Assembly (NCBI GenBank): GCA_936450465.1
Contig: OW388297.1
Coordinates: 26,430,387-26,494,386, forward strand
DNA: 64,000 bases
Origin: Gibbula magus
Taxonomy: Eukaryota > Mollusca > Gastropoda > Trochida > Trochidae
Reading direction: 5' to 3'
Shown: one piece after another, positions 52,583 through 64,000 of the stretch
Position numbering within the stretch: position 1 is the first letter of the stretch
How the letters are laid out: every line of letters starts with the position of its first letter
Position numbers and translations under genes: made by a program
Notes under the pieces: generated by a model
Told to the model about the DNA's origin: nothing
What the model saw: only the letters and a program-made list of their open reading frames with translations
Database searches by the model: none

Positions 52583-55487
52583 ATGTATGACATTGTGTGG
52601 GACTGCAGGTATGACATTGTGGGACTGCAGGTATGACATTGTGTGGGACTGCAGGTATGACATTGTGGGACTGCAGGTATGGCATTGTGTGGGACTGCAG
52701 GTATGACATTGTGGGACTGCAGGTATGACATTGTGGGACTACAGGTATGACATTGTGGGACTGCATGTATGACATTGTGTGGGACTGCAGGTATGACATT
52801 GTGTGGGACTGCAGGTATGGCATTGTGTGGGACTGTAGGTATGGCATTGTGTGAGACTGCAGGTATGACATTGTGGGACTGCAGGTATGACATTGTGTGA
52901 GACTGCAGGTATGACATTGTGTGGGACTGCAGGTATGACATTGTGTGGGACTGCAGGTATGGCATCGTGTGGGACTGCAGGTATGGCATTGTGTGAGACT
53001 GCAGGTATGACATTGTGGGACTGCAGGTATGACATTGTGGGTCTTCAGGTATGACATTGTTTGTGACTGCAGGTATGTCATTCTGGGACTGCAGGTATGG
53101 CATTGTGTGGGACTGCAGGTATGACATTGTGTGGGACTGCAGGTATGACATTGTGGGACTGCAGGTATGACATTGTGTGGGACTGCAGGTATGACATTGT
53201 GTGGGACTGCAGGTATGACATTGTGGGACTGCAGGTATGGCATTGTGTGGGACTACAGGTATGACATTGTGGGACTGCAGGTATGACATTGTGGGACTAC
53301 AGGTATGACATTGTGGGACTGCATGTATGACATTGTGGGACTACAGGTATGACATTGTGGGACTGCATGTATGACATTGTGTGGGACTGCATGTATGACA
53401 TTGTGTGGGACTGCAGGTATGACATTGTGTGGGACTGCAGGTATGGCATCGTGTGGGACTGCAGGTATGGCATTGTGTGAGACTGCAGGTATGACATTGT
53501 GGGACTGCAGGTATGACATTGTGTGAGACTGCAGGTATGACATTGTGTGGGACTGCAGGTATGACATTGTGTGAGACTGCAGGTATGACATTGTGGGACT
53601 ACAGGTATGACATTGTGGGACTGCATGTATGACATTGTGTGGGACTGCAGGTATGACATTGTGTGGGACTGCAGGTATGACATTGTGTGGGACTGCAGGT
53701 ATGACATTGTGGGACTGCAGGTATGACATTGTGGGTCTTCAGGTATGACATTGTGGGACTGCAGGTATGACATTGTTTGTGACTGCAGGTATGACATTGT
53801 GGGACTGCAGGTATGGCATTGTGTGGGACTGCAGGTATGACATTATGGGACTACAGGTATGACATTGTGGGACTGTATGTATGACATTGTGTGGGACTGC
53901 AGGTATGACATTGTGTGGGACTGCAGGTATGGCATCGTGTGGGACTGCAGGTATGGCATTGTGTGAGACTGCAGGTATGACATTGTGGGACTGCAGGTAT
54001 GACATTGTGTGAGACTGCAGGTATGACATTGTGTGGGACTGCAGGTATGACATTGTGTGAGACTGCAGGTATAACATTGTGTTGGACTGCAGGTATGACA
54101 TTGTGGGACTACAGGTATGACATTGTGGGACTACAGGTATGACATTGTGTGGGACTGCAGGTATGACATTGATGGACTACAGGTATGACATTGTGGGACT
54201 GCATGTATGACATTGTGGGACTACAGGTATGACATTGTGGGACTGCATGTATGACATTGTGTGGGACTGCAGGTATGACATTGTGTGGGACTGCATGTAT
54301 GACATTGTGTGGGACTGCAGGTATGACATTGTGTGGGACTGCAGGTATGACATTGTGTGGGACTGCAGGTATGACATTGTGTGGGACTGCATGTATGACA
54401 TTGTGTGGGACTGCAGGTTTGGCATTGTGTGAGACTGCAGGTATGACATTGTGGGACTGCAGGTATGACATTGTGTGAGACTGCAGGTATGACATTGTGT
54501 GGGACTGCAGGTATGACATTGTGTGGGACTGCAGGTATGACATTGTGTTGGACTGCAGGTATGACATTGTGGGACTACAGGTATGACATTGTGGGACTAC
54601 AGGTATGAAATTGTGTGGGACTGCAGGTATGACATTGTGGGACTACAGGTATGACATTGTGTGGGACTGCATGTATGACATTGTGTGGGACTGCAGGTAT
54701 GACATTGTGTGGGACTGCAGGTATGGCATCGTGTGGGACTGCAGGTATGGCATTGTGTGAGACTGCAGGTATGACATTGTGGGACTGCAGGTATGACATT
54801 GTGTGAGACTGCAGGTATGACATTGTGTTGGACAGAAGGTATGACACTGTGTGACACTGCAGGTATAACATTGTGTTGGACTGCAGGTATGACATTGTGT
54901 TGGACTGCAGGTATGACATTTTGGGACTACAGGTATGAGATTGTGGGACTACAGGTATGACATTGTGTGGGACTACAGGTATGACATTGTGGGACTGCAT
55001 GTATGACATTGTGGGACTACAGGTATGACATTGTGGGACTGCATGTATGACATTGTGTGGGACTGCAGGTATGACATTGTGTGGGACTGCAGGTATGACA
55101 TTGTGTGGGACTGCATGTATGACATTGTGGGACTACAGGTATGACATTGTGTGGGACTGCATGTATGACATTGTGTGGGACTGCAGGTATGACATTGTGT
55201 GGGACTGCAGGTATGACATTGTGTGGGACTGCAGGTATGACATTGTGTGGGACTGCATGTATGACATTGTGTGAGACTGCAGGTATGACATTGTGTGGGA
55301 CTGCAGGTATGTAATTGTGTTGGACAGAAGGTATGACACTGTGTGACACTGCAGGTATGACACTGTGTGGGACTGCAGGTATGACATTGTGTGGGACTGC
55401 AGGTATAACATTGTGTTGGACTGCAGGTATGACATTGTGTGGGACTGCAGGCAGGATATTGTGTATGGCTGCAAGTAGGACACGTGC
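52583..55487. repeat. 2.9-kb minisatellite, 22/24-bp units, about 125 copies
   Basis: Units are GGTATGACATTGTGGGACTG+CA (22 bp) and a 24-bp form with GTGTGGGACTGCA, with variants (ACTACA, CATGTATG, GGCATCG, GAGACTG, GTCTTCAG, GACAGAAG). Rare variants recur at about 485-bp intervals, giving a higher-order period. Minus-strand open frames of up to 240 aa (MSYLQSHT, VIPAVPHN and CHTCSPTQ repeats) arise because the unit has no stop in any minus-strand frame; they lack gene context. Confidence 0.95.
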
Positions 55488-56511
55488 AGGAGCTGAAATG
55501 ATATTCAACAAGTTTATATTGGTGTTAGAGACAACAAATATACAATTTCTTACAAAGACAATCATGGTACTCTAAAATGTTGGTCTTCGTGTAACATTTC
55601 TTTATTCTGAAGAGAAGTGAAAAGAAGGTTTGATGTGAACAACCTGCCACATCAATATCTGAGGATAATTAAGACCAAATGAACAAACTTTAGTCTCCAC
55701 GGAACATAGATGTTATTCTGAAAATTTCCGCTTACTCTGCCAACTGGTTTCAGAGAAGAAGTTGTTTAAAGGTTTTTAGGAATAATGCCTGCCTTTCTGG
55801 CCTAATAAGCTCTGATGACCTAAAACTATGCCTACTTTAACAAAATAGACCAGTGACAAGAACTTTAACTGATATATTATCTAATGTTCTAGATTGTAAA
55901 CTATCTACAAATGATGGGATTTCCTGTCTAGACAATAATAAGGATGGCCTACCATAATCTGATCGCTCTGATCCTCTATAATTTGACCCACGTGTGATAC
56001 ACAACTCTTGTCAGTCCAAAAAGCAATTTCAATCAAATATTAATTTCCCGTTAAGCAGTGGAGTGCCAAGTTGCTGAACTGAATGAAAAAACACCCACTA
56101 TGTAGCAACATGCACCTTTATATAAAATATGTATGGCACCATGTGAAATGAAAGATTATAATGAAGCATTAACTAATTACGGTAATATAAATGATATTCA
56201 AGAACAATTAGTGGATATTGGTCTTTCTACACAGATATCATCTTTATCTCATTGAGTGAGGGATGTTTATTTTATTTTAAGTCTTAATATCTTATTTTTC
56301 TACCTCGCAAGTCACATATGACATTTGTCAATAAAATACAGATTTTGTATTTATTATAGGATTATCATATCACCATATTAATCGTATTTTCATAGTAATT
56401 GGGTAAGTTTTATGTTGTGTCAGCGCCAGCAAACTTTTGTTGCCATAGCGACAAGACGATGTCATAAACGTCAGTGCATTGTCAAATGACATCAGAGTAA
56501 TGTATTAACAT
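55488..56511. other. Intergenic, nothing recognised
   Basis: AT-rich, no gene or clear repeat. A degraded unit of the adjoining minisatellite fades out at about 55490. Confidence 0.45.
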
Positions 56512-56642
56512 CACAGGAGCATGTATTGTCGAGAAACTAGTGATTAGAAAGCATATGAAGTCAAGGATCCAGCCCCTTATGCTGGATCGTTGACTTCATA
56601 TGCTTCCTAATCGCTAGTTTTTCGACAATACAAGCTCCTGTG
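56512..56642. repeat. Near-perfect 131-bp foldback
   Basis: The left arm CACAGGAGCATGTATTGTCG ... CATATGAAGTCAAGGATCCAGC is inverted on the right as GCTGGATCGTTGACTTCATA ... CGACAATACAAGCTCCTGTG. The loop is seven bases (cccttat). No target duplication is evident. Confidence 0.8.
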
Positions 56643-57369
56643 GTTATCTTATAAAAGCTTGTATCATTCAACCTCGCATTAAAAATGCATGAGAAACAAA
56701 TGAAACAGAACAATAAGGAAACTGGAAACAAAGGACTGTTACATTAACACACTTCTTACTGTACAAATCATAGCCAGCCCACTCATGGTCTCATTAATAG
56801 TTAACACTGTGGCGTCACTTATGGATATTTCATGTTCTTCAGTTTTGAGTATTACGGTCTCACATTGTGCCGTAGTCATTATTTCAGTTGTTTGAATATC
56901 ATTACCAGAAAATTGCAACAAATAGAAGCGTATCCATTGAATCTAAAGTCAGTGTAAATATGCCGTAGTGAATCAGTTTTGTGTGTTAACCCTTTCACCT
57001 CTACATGCCTAAAATACGGTATGTAAAGGTATTTGAGTTCATATTTCCTAGTGGTGAAAAGATTGGTAAGTACCTTTGAATTTAAATTGTGGAATATTTT
57101 CTACTGTATGGGGGAAAAAAACAAGAATATTCTAAATGCAGACTATCATGACTGGAGACCGGAGATATGATGAAAGATGGCTGTATTAAACAGTGTTATG
57201 AGGGCATACCAACATCTGATTAATTGTGGTTGTCATGGCTACATGTAACTCAACATCACCTTGGTTGACCTATGACCTCAGGCACACAAAGAAAACTGGT
57301 CACATTGAGACATCTTGGCTGTACAGTGATCATAGATAAATTAAAACATTGCTACATATTCATTATTAT
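56643..57369. other. Intergenic, nothing recognised
   Basis: A 60-aa minus-strand frame at 56739-56921 has balanced composition but no recognisable homology, splice context or neighbours; it is not called. Confidence 0.4.
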
Positions 57370-58474
57370 CCCCCGCCGCGCGTTTAGCGCGAAGCGGGGG
57401 ATATAGTATTCGGCTGCGTCCGTCCGTACGTCCGTCCGTACGTCCGTACGAAATGGAATAACTCAAATACCATTCACTGGATTCTTTTCATATTTTGCAT
57501 ATGGGTTCATCATAGGAAGAGTAATGTTCCTACAGTAGTTTGAGACCTTGACCTTCATTTCAAGGTCACAACGAGACTTTGTCATTTTACCCTTGTCAGC
57601 GGGATATCTCAATAACCATTCGCTGGATTCTCTTCATATTTTATACATAGCTTCTCCAAGGCAAGACGACGGGTTGATTAGATTTTGGTGACCTTGACAT
57701 TATTTTCAAGGTCACAGCGGAACTTTGAAGTTTTCAACATGTTAATGTACATGTAAAGCTTGTCAGCGGGATATCTCAAGAACCATTCAACGGAATTCAA
57801 TCATTTCTTGCACAAAGCACCTTCTAGGGATGATGATGGGCTGATTAGATTTTGGTGAAATTGACATTATTTTCAAGGTCACAGCAGCACTTTGAAGTTT
57901 TCAACATGTTAATGTACATGTAAAGCTTGTCAGCGGAATATCTCAAGAACCATTCACTGGAATTCCATCATTTCTTACTCAAAGCACCTTCTAGGGAAGA
58001 CGACCGGCTGAATAGATTTTGGTGACCTTGACATTATTTTCAAGGTCACAGCAGAACTTTGAATTTTTCGACATGTTAATGTACATGTTAAGGTTGTCAG
58101 CAGAATAACTCAAGAACCATTCACCGAAATTTCATTATATCTTACAAAAAGCAAAAGGACTGATAAGATTTTGGTGACCTTGACATTATTCTCAAGGTCA
58201 CAGTGGAATTTTAAATTTTTCGACATGTTGATGTACATGTGTGTAATACTTGTCAGCGGGATATCTCAAGAACCATTCACTGGAATTTCATCATATCTTA
58301 CACAAAGGGTAGATTAGATTTTGATGACCTTGCCATTTTTCTCAAGGTCACAGTGGAACTTTGACTTTTTTAACATGTTTGACGGTCAATTTTGCTGATC
58401 TTGACATTATTTTTAAATTTTGAAGTATTAATTTGCGGCGGGGGATCATGTCACCTTAGTGACAACTACTTGTT
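57370..58474 (+). mobile_element. P3-family tandem-core element, full copy
   Basis: The left terminus at 57370-57400 is a hairpin pairing CCCCCGC with GCGGGGG and GCGC with GCGC. It is followed by a CCGTCCGTACGT microsatellite (57416-57451). Five cores of about 150-167 bp carry GATTTTGGTGACCTTGACAT, TTTCAAGGTCACAGCGGAAC and ATATCTCAAGAACCATTCAC. The right terminus GCGGGGGATCATGTCACCTT ends in a GTCAC/GTGAC hairpin (58450-58463). Non-coding; the layout is that of P1 and P2. Confidence 0.85.
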
Positions 58475-58506
58475 GTATCTGAATTGAACATTCATATGAA
58501 TTACTC

Positions 58507-59772
58507 AAAAATAGAGCCATGGTCTCTGTAGGTCATCAGGGTTTATATTGTTTGATGATGAAGACAGAAATATATTGTCTCAATATAATGCACAATCCCT
58601 AGTCCTGACAAATCTTAGTCTTGAAATTGAGAGAGAGCACTCAGCAAGGTCAACACACAGGAGATTATGCTATGCTGGCCCCTTGACTCTGGTTACAAGC
58701 CAGCTGTGCTAAATTATGTAATAGCCTCTGCCTTGCACTAAACACTGGCAGCACTGATCTAACTGTATAAAGCTTAGAGAGAACAGGCAATGTGATGAAT
58801 CTCATGGTACATAGTACAATTTAGAATCACCTTGGCTAAATAATCTTTGCACAATTTTAACGGTTCTAAGCCTTTTCATCTAAACATCTAAACATTCTGA
58901 ACGCAATATTCCTTCTAGTTTGTTCTGAAGAAGAAGATGAAAATAGATATTTATGTTTTGACCTGTGAGGGCCTTTTTTTTATAATATCCACAATATTCA
59001 GTTCATAGGCTATTCAACAGTTCTCATTTCACATTGATTACATCAATTTGACAAACATGTCCATAACAGAGACTTGATCTTTGACATATACTTCACATTC
59101 CTACTGAATAAGATTAACCGCAAAGTTACTTTTTTTCTCATTTCTGCATTTCTCAAACCCAAGTTTGGACTCACATATCTAAAAGATGAGATGACTCTCT
59201 CTTAGTTATTGTATTAGGGAAACTAAATACTGAATGAAGTGCAATAAAATATCAGTTCAAAAATTCAATTTCAACCGTTGTTTTCGGCTATGGCCCATAT
59301 TTGGGGTCACAGGGTCACCAAATCTACAAGTTAGAATCCCCATTGGCTAAAGAGTTTGCACACGATATTACACCCTTCTAGGTCTTTTTGTTCCGGAGAA
59401 AAATATGAAGACAGGATTTTAGGTAATGGCCTGTGAGGCCCTTATTTGGGGCCATAGGGTCAATAAATCTACAATTCAAAATCTCCATTGGCTAAAGACT
59501 CTGTACACAATATTACAGCCTTCTAGGTCTTTTTGTTCTGGAGAAGATGAACATAGGTTTTTAGGTTATGGCCTGTGAGGCCCTTATTTGGGGTCACTGG
59601 ATCACCAAATATTCAATTTAGAATCCCCATTGCCCAAGGAGTCTGTATGCAAACTTTCAGCTCCCTAGACCCAGTGGTTCTGTCGAAAAAGCGAAAAGTT
59701 TAAAAGACAGACGGACGGATGCCATGCCATGCCATGCGCCCATCGGGCCTTTCAGGCCTGATGAGCTAAAAA
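58507..59772 (+). mobile_element. P1-family element with an internal insertion
   Basis: Left end AAAAATAGAGCCATGGTCTC ... GGTCATCAGG at 58507. Cores are at about 58910-58976 and 59285-59690 (GGGGTCACAGGGTCACCAAA, AGAATCCCCATTGGCTAAAG). Then a short GACGGACGGATG tract, GCCATGCCATGCCATGCGCC and GGGCCTTTCAGGCCTGATGA...GCTAAAAA. The core is interrupted at about 58977-59280 by roughly 300 bp of unrelated AT-rich sequence. Confidence 0.8.
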
Positions 59773-60499
59773 ATGTAGCTCTGAAAATTCTGGAAATTAA
59801 GACTTCAGTTTGATTTGCTTGACAGTGACGAATCAAGACGAGGCTTTCAGGGGGTTTGCTCCCATCACCCATAAAGATATAGACTCTAAATCTAAATCCT
59901 TGCACCACCCCTGTGAAAATTATGATCTGCATATGCTTGATATCAGTGTATAGTGTATAGCCATTCTGAGTAGCCAACTAAGAAATTACAACTTGTTAAC
60001 AAAAGAAATATAGCTATTGCCAGTGATTAGATGTAAGCTATCCAAACATCACACAATACCGTAAACCTTACCTTTGTTACTCATTTTTTGAGTGAAAAAA
60101 AAGCATTTTGACATTTGATTGAAAGAACTATTTGTAGATACGTAAGAGAAATCATAAAAAAAACTTCCTGATTACACTTCAACAATTAATGATGAAAACA
60201 TGACCACATACAAATGACTAAGCAGCAATCAAATCAAGGAAGTAGACCATACATTTGACACTATTTATATAATTCACAGGAATTGTAAATTAAAACAGGA
60301 AATGACTGTCCCCTTAAGTTAACTACAAAACAACTTATAAAGCGTTTTAGGCCATCTTACTGATGTAACATATGTAGTACTGCTAAAGAAACTCCTTATA
60401 TTCACAACAAATTCAACGATTTTCCTAGTGTATGATATGTTGGTTCATATTTTGTATGACTTGAAGTCTACAATAAAAACCAAAATATATAAAATTGTT
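59773..60499. other. Intergenic, nothing recognised
   Basis: AT-rich; no gene or clear repeat. Confidence 0.45.
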
Positions 60500-60990
60500 C
60501 TCCACAGATCTACAGAACTGGATTGTGAACTCGATCATGGGTATCAACTGAAATATCCCATTACAAAATTTCTTTCACCTTGGTGTAATAGTTTCCAGGT
60601 AAACTGTCTCTATTTCAGCATTATAGCTGTAATTGTGAAATGTATTAACAGATTCAAGGCCATAACTCATCAAAAAAGAATGTTCAAAACTGGTTTGCGA
60701 ACTCTATTCAGAGTATTAACCAAAGAATCATTGCCCAAAATTTCATTCACCTAAATGAATTAGTTTTCATGAAATCTTGTTCCCATTGGAGCATCACAGT
60801 GCTTATAATCGTACCAATTTCAACTAAAGATTCAAGGGCCATAACTCGTAAAATTGTTTGAATTCCCTTTTGAATTTGATCAAGAATATCACAAGGACCA
60901 CCCAAATGAAACAGTTTTTAGGTTGCAGCTATTCTGGATTAGTAAGCGAAAATGTGAAAAGTTTACTGACGACGCTTGACAGCCCATACC
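60500..60990 (+). repeat. Tandem-core element (CAAGGGCCATAACTC type)
   Basis: About three units of 170-180 bp share TTTCACCTTGGTGTAATAGT / TTCACCTAAATGAATTAGTT and GATTCAAGGCCATAACTCAT / GATTCAAGGGCCATAACTCG. It ends in AAAAGTTTACTGACGACGCT. The 108-aa open frame here is repeat sequence. Confidence 0.6.
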
Positions 60991-61000
60991 AAGGAGTATA

Positions 61001-61363
61001 TTAAAGGGGCAGTAGCACGTTTTTTTCGCTCAAATAAGTCGATGAAATTTATTTGAAAAATAATTTCACCAATCGTAAAACACCCTTCTCTCTTCGGTAA
61101 ATCAAGTTAAAAATTAGTGTACATGGCTCAGTAAGGCCATGGGAATTGTTTTTGTCATTCGAAATAATAAAATGTGTTCACAATAAAATGGCCGCCATGC
61201 AATTTTTGCTTTATAAGCAACACCGTTATCACTACTACGGATAATTGGTTTGTGCAATAAGATGTTTTACCCTCTAAAGTAATTTTAAATGGCACAAATT
61301 ATCATAAAAAATAGGAAATTTGAAAAAATAAATTTGGCAAAAAACGTGCTACTGCCCCTTTAA
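61001..61363. mobile_element. TTAA-flanked inverted-repeat element
   Basis: TTAAAGGGGCAGTAGCACGT at the left is inverted at the right as ACGTGCTACTGCCCCTTTAA, with TTAA at both edges. 363 bp, no transposase. It abuts the tandem-core element ending at about 60990. Confidence 0.88.
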
Positions 61364-62331
61364 ATAAGAAATTTAGAAGAAAACTGGCATTCATTGAAAA
61401 AAGATGAATAAATTGATTCTCTATATTGATACAGTATAGATAATAAACGTTTGGGAATTAAGATAGTCTTCTTATTTACTTATTTCTTACTGCTAGATAC
61501 ATTGATTTAAATTCATATTTCAATAAAGCAGTTCAAAATATTTGTAAACATGGTCACAACAAAATGTTTTAAGAAATTTTTAATGATTGAATCCACAGGG
61601 ACATCTATTTCAATTGTAATGAAAATAGTTACCTGCTTTATCAGGTATTTATGTAATGATAACAAAATAACAATAAAAGACTTCTATATGGGGCCTTTCC
61701 ACGTCACAGGGATATGCTCAAAGCGCTTAATAAAATATGACTTGATTATCTTATATTGCACTTTGAATTTTATGCCTATTCAGCAATATGAGGCAAAAAT
61801 TATTCACCGTGTCAGCAGTATGTAAATTTATGTTTGTTTATGATACAACATATGGAAGCAGATGTTCACCCAGTTACAGGTAGATTGAGAACACTCGTAT
61901 TATTTTCTAATGGAATAATTTAATATTCACCTGTACAAAGAGGCCTTCACTTATTGCATTTAATTCTAAGGAAGAAATAGAACATATGGCAGTATTTTAT
62001 TACAATCTCTTACCATATATGATGAAATTACAAAGATAATACAATTTTTCATAGTTAAATATGTTATTCAGAGAAATGATAAAGTATTAATTGTTTACAA
62101 TGATTATTAGTTATATCAGCAATATTCAACAATATTTAAAATCCTTTTGTTTAATGATGAATTCAAAATTGCCTTATACATTATAAGAAATAAAGTTTGC
62201 TGTACCCCAATGTGTTTTGTAATAAAATAAAGTTTGGCCCTGAAATATTATAGTTTACAAAATTACAAAATATTAACAAGAATGATGTGCGACTAAAAGG
62301 ATAACTGCTACACCATTCCCGTATGACTAAT
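61364..62331. other. Intergenic, nothing recognised
   Basis: AT-rich, without gene or clear repeat. Confidence 0.45.
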
Positions 62332-62480
62332 ATACAGGAGGTGAGGTGAGGTGAGGTGAGGTGAGGTGAGGTGAGAACACTGCTTCAAGAGTATTTCACT
62401 TGTATCACGGTTGCTTGTATTATTGCAGGGAGAAAGCCCGCAACACCACGGTGGCTATGCATTGCAGTGAAACCTAGCCA
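62332..62480 (-). mobile_element. SINE tail fragment (minus strand) with (GGTGA)n
   Basis: A GGTGA microsatellite of about 7 copies is followed by TTCAAGAGTATTTCACTTGT, GGGAGAAAGCCCGCAACACC and GGCTATGCATTGCAGTGAAA, the inverse of the SINE tail region at 38355-38460. Confidence 0.75.
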
Positions 62481-64000
62481 ATCATGCTACCGATTTACTG
62501 GATATCAAACTCTGCTATTAATTTAAAACTCGACCTAAAATACCAACTACTGGTAATTACTTACATCAGACATACTTCTCTATTCCTTACACGATTGTTT
62601 ATTTGATATTGGCGTTTATTAGAGGAACTGCTGTTTATTCATGACAGCTTGCAAATCTTACCTGATACATCTTATTAAGAGTACCTGTATTTCCACCTGA
62701 CATGACCTTTGACCTCTCCAAAACTATAAATATGACCTCAGTGCTTGATGCAGTAACATGAGTCAAGCATAGGAAACTGGTGTTTCCAGCATATGGGTAT
62801 GCCTCCAGATTGATCATATTCTATAGCTGGCTACACTTACACACTTTTTAAAAGTTTAGTCACAATACATAAACGTCTCAAGAATATTATCAAATCTACA
62901 TGCATTTTGTTAATTTGTTCACATATAATCTGAACAATTTAGAAGCTGAAATAGAATTCACCCAGAATCTGTAACAGCAGTAACAATTAGGATGGACCGT
63001 CATTAGACATTAGTCTCGGTTCGGGAGCAGGACAAAAGCCACTCAATTACTTCTTGAATAACATAATTCACATACATAGATGTTTATTTTACAGAAGCAC
63101 ACTGCCAGTAATAGATTCTGAAAATCTCCTTATGCTCATGAATTATTCTATTACGTGCTGCATTGATGCCTCCAAATGTCAAGTATCTGTATATATCTTA
63201 AACCTTGGCACATGACACTTGATATTTAAGTCAATAGTTTTCAATCACAGAATTATGGATAAAACGACATGTAAAACTAAAATATTTAATAATTCATATT
63301 TGTTAGTTCACAATTATTGATAAAATGGCACTACAAAACTAAAATAATAATTCATTTAGTTCATACAATCAAAACTTCTATCTAAATGACCGACAAATTG
63401 GAATCCAGTGTTAAATTATTTGCAACTGTACTTTTAATTGACATACTCGACTTCATAAACTCAGTGAAATGGACTGTCCATCAAGCTAAAAATACACTGA
63501 AGATATTGGATATTGTCACTGTCCACTGTCCAGTGACTGACATACATTTGACATGATAAAACAATGGTCTGACATAACGAATTACTATGTGACGTCACAC
63601 TGTTACTGTGGTGACGGAAATGTTCCTAGAGGCCGCTCTACATGAAAACGACTCCGTTGTGGAGTAATTACAAGGATAACAGCTTATAGTTAAATAGAAT
63701 ATCTGTCAATTCTTGATGTTTATCTCATCTCATGAGGTAGAAAAGTAATATAAAATTTATACCTCACTCGACAAGATAAACATGGTGTTACCGTAGTCAA
63801 GAAAAGACAGATATCCTCGATATGAAAAACTCAATCAGAGCCATCTCCAGGGAAAGGACTATCATTCTATCAGACTATCTATCTGCCAAAGAAACCAGTT
63901 CTAAATCAACAGTTCCTTATGCAACTCATAGAGAGCCTTGATTTGTTGTAATCAATTTGTTTTAAGGATTTGCTAGATCCACCAATGTTGGCTTTCGATT
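62481..64000. other. Intergenic, nothing recognised
   Basis: AT-rich with no assignable gene. Isolated GACGTCAC at 63591 could be a CRE-like site but has no supporting context. Confidence 0.4.

Noticed and set aside
52567..55565. Minus-strand open frames of 86-240 aa
   Set aside because: They are translations of the 22/24-bp minisatellite, open in all frames, with no domain, splice context or non-repetitive start.
56739..56921. 60-aa minus-strand frame with balanced composition
   Set aside because: No recognisable family, no splice partners, surrounded by intergenic DNA.

Overview
The window is animal (metazoan) nuclear DNA. It has long AT-rich introns and intergenic DNA with GT-AG splicing, and a dense load of short non-autonomous repeats. 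The repeat types (tandem-core elements with ACGG/CCGT microsatellites and terminal hairpins like the bivalve 'pearl' class, and several tRNA-derived SINEs) point to a marine mollusc, most likely a bivalve. That assignment is inference; no species marker is visible.

One protein-coding gene is supported: a complete ALIX/PDCD6IP orthologue on the + strand, 18 coding exons between 4051 and 24182, 912 codons. All 17 introns are GT-AG and the reading frame is continuous across every junction. The protein has a Bro1 domain (about residues 1-355), a coiled-coil V domain (about 356-700) and a proline-rich tail (about 705-912) with a doubled PSAP motif. A compact candidate promoter (CRE, TATA-like box, YY1-type start-site motif) lies directly upstream. 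The next 2 kb after the stop are AT-rich and repeat-poor and carry several polyadenylation signals.

Introns of the gene hold mobile elements: P3-type and P2-type tandem-core elements just inside introns 5 and 12, tRNA-derived SINEs in introns 12 and 15, a CAT microsatellite in intron 15, a small inverted-repeat element and a 1.27-kb foldback element with 5-bp target duplications in intron 16, and a 170-bp tandem duplication plus an inverted-repeat element in introns 16 and 17.

From about 26.2 kb to the end I recognise no protein-coding gene. This part is AT-rich intergenic DNA with a mosaic of repeats: a SINE family (31.3, 38.3, 49.3, 62.3 kb), TTAA-flanked inverted-repeat elements (31.6, 32.1, 40.7, 61.0 kb), a composite in which a 2.4-kb tandem array (P1) sits inside a second element (P2) at 32.9-36.1 kb, a TA-containing VNTR at 39.6-40.1 kb, a 2.9-kb minisatellite with higher-order structure at 52.6-55.5 kb, further P1 copies at 49.8 and 58.5 kb, a P3 element at 57.4 kb, and near-perfect foldbacks at 3.2, 28.2 and 56.5 kb. 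P1, P2 and P3 are labels used here for three unrelated sequence families with the same architecture.
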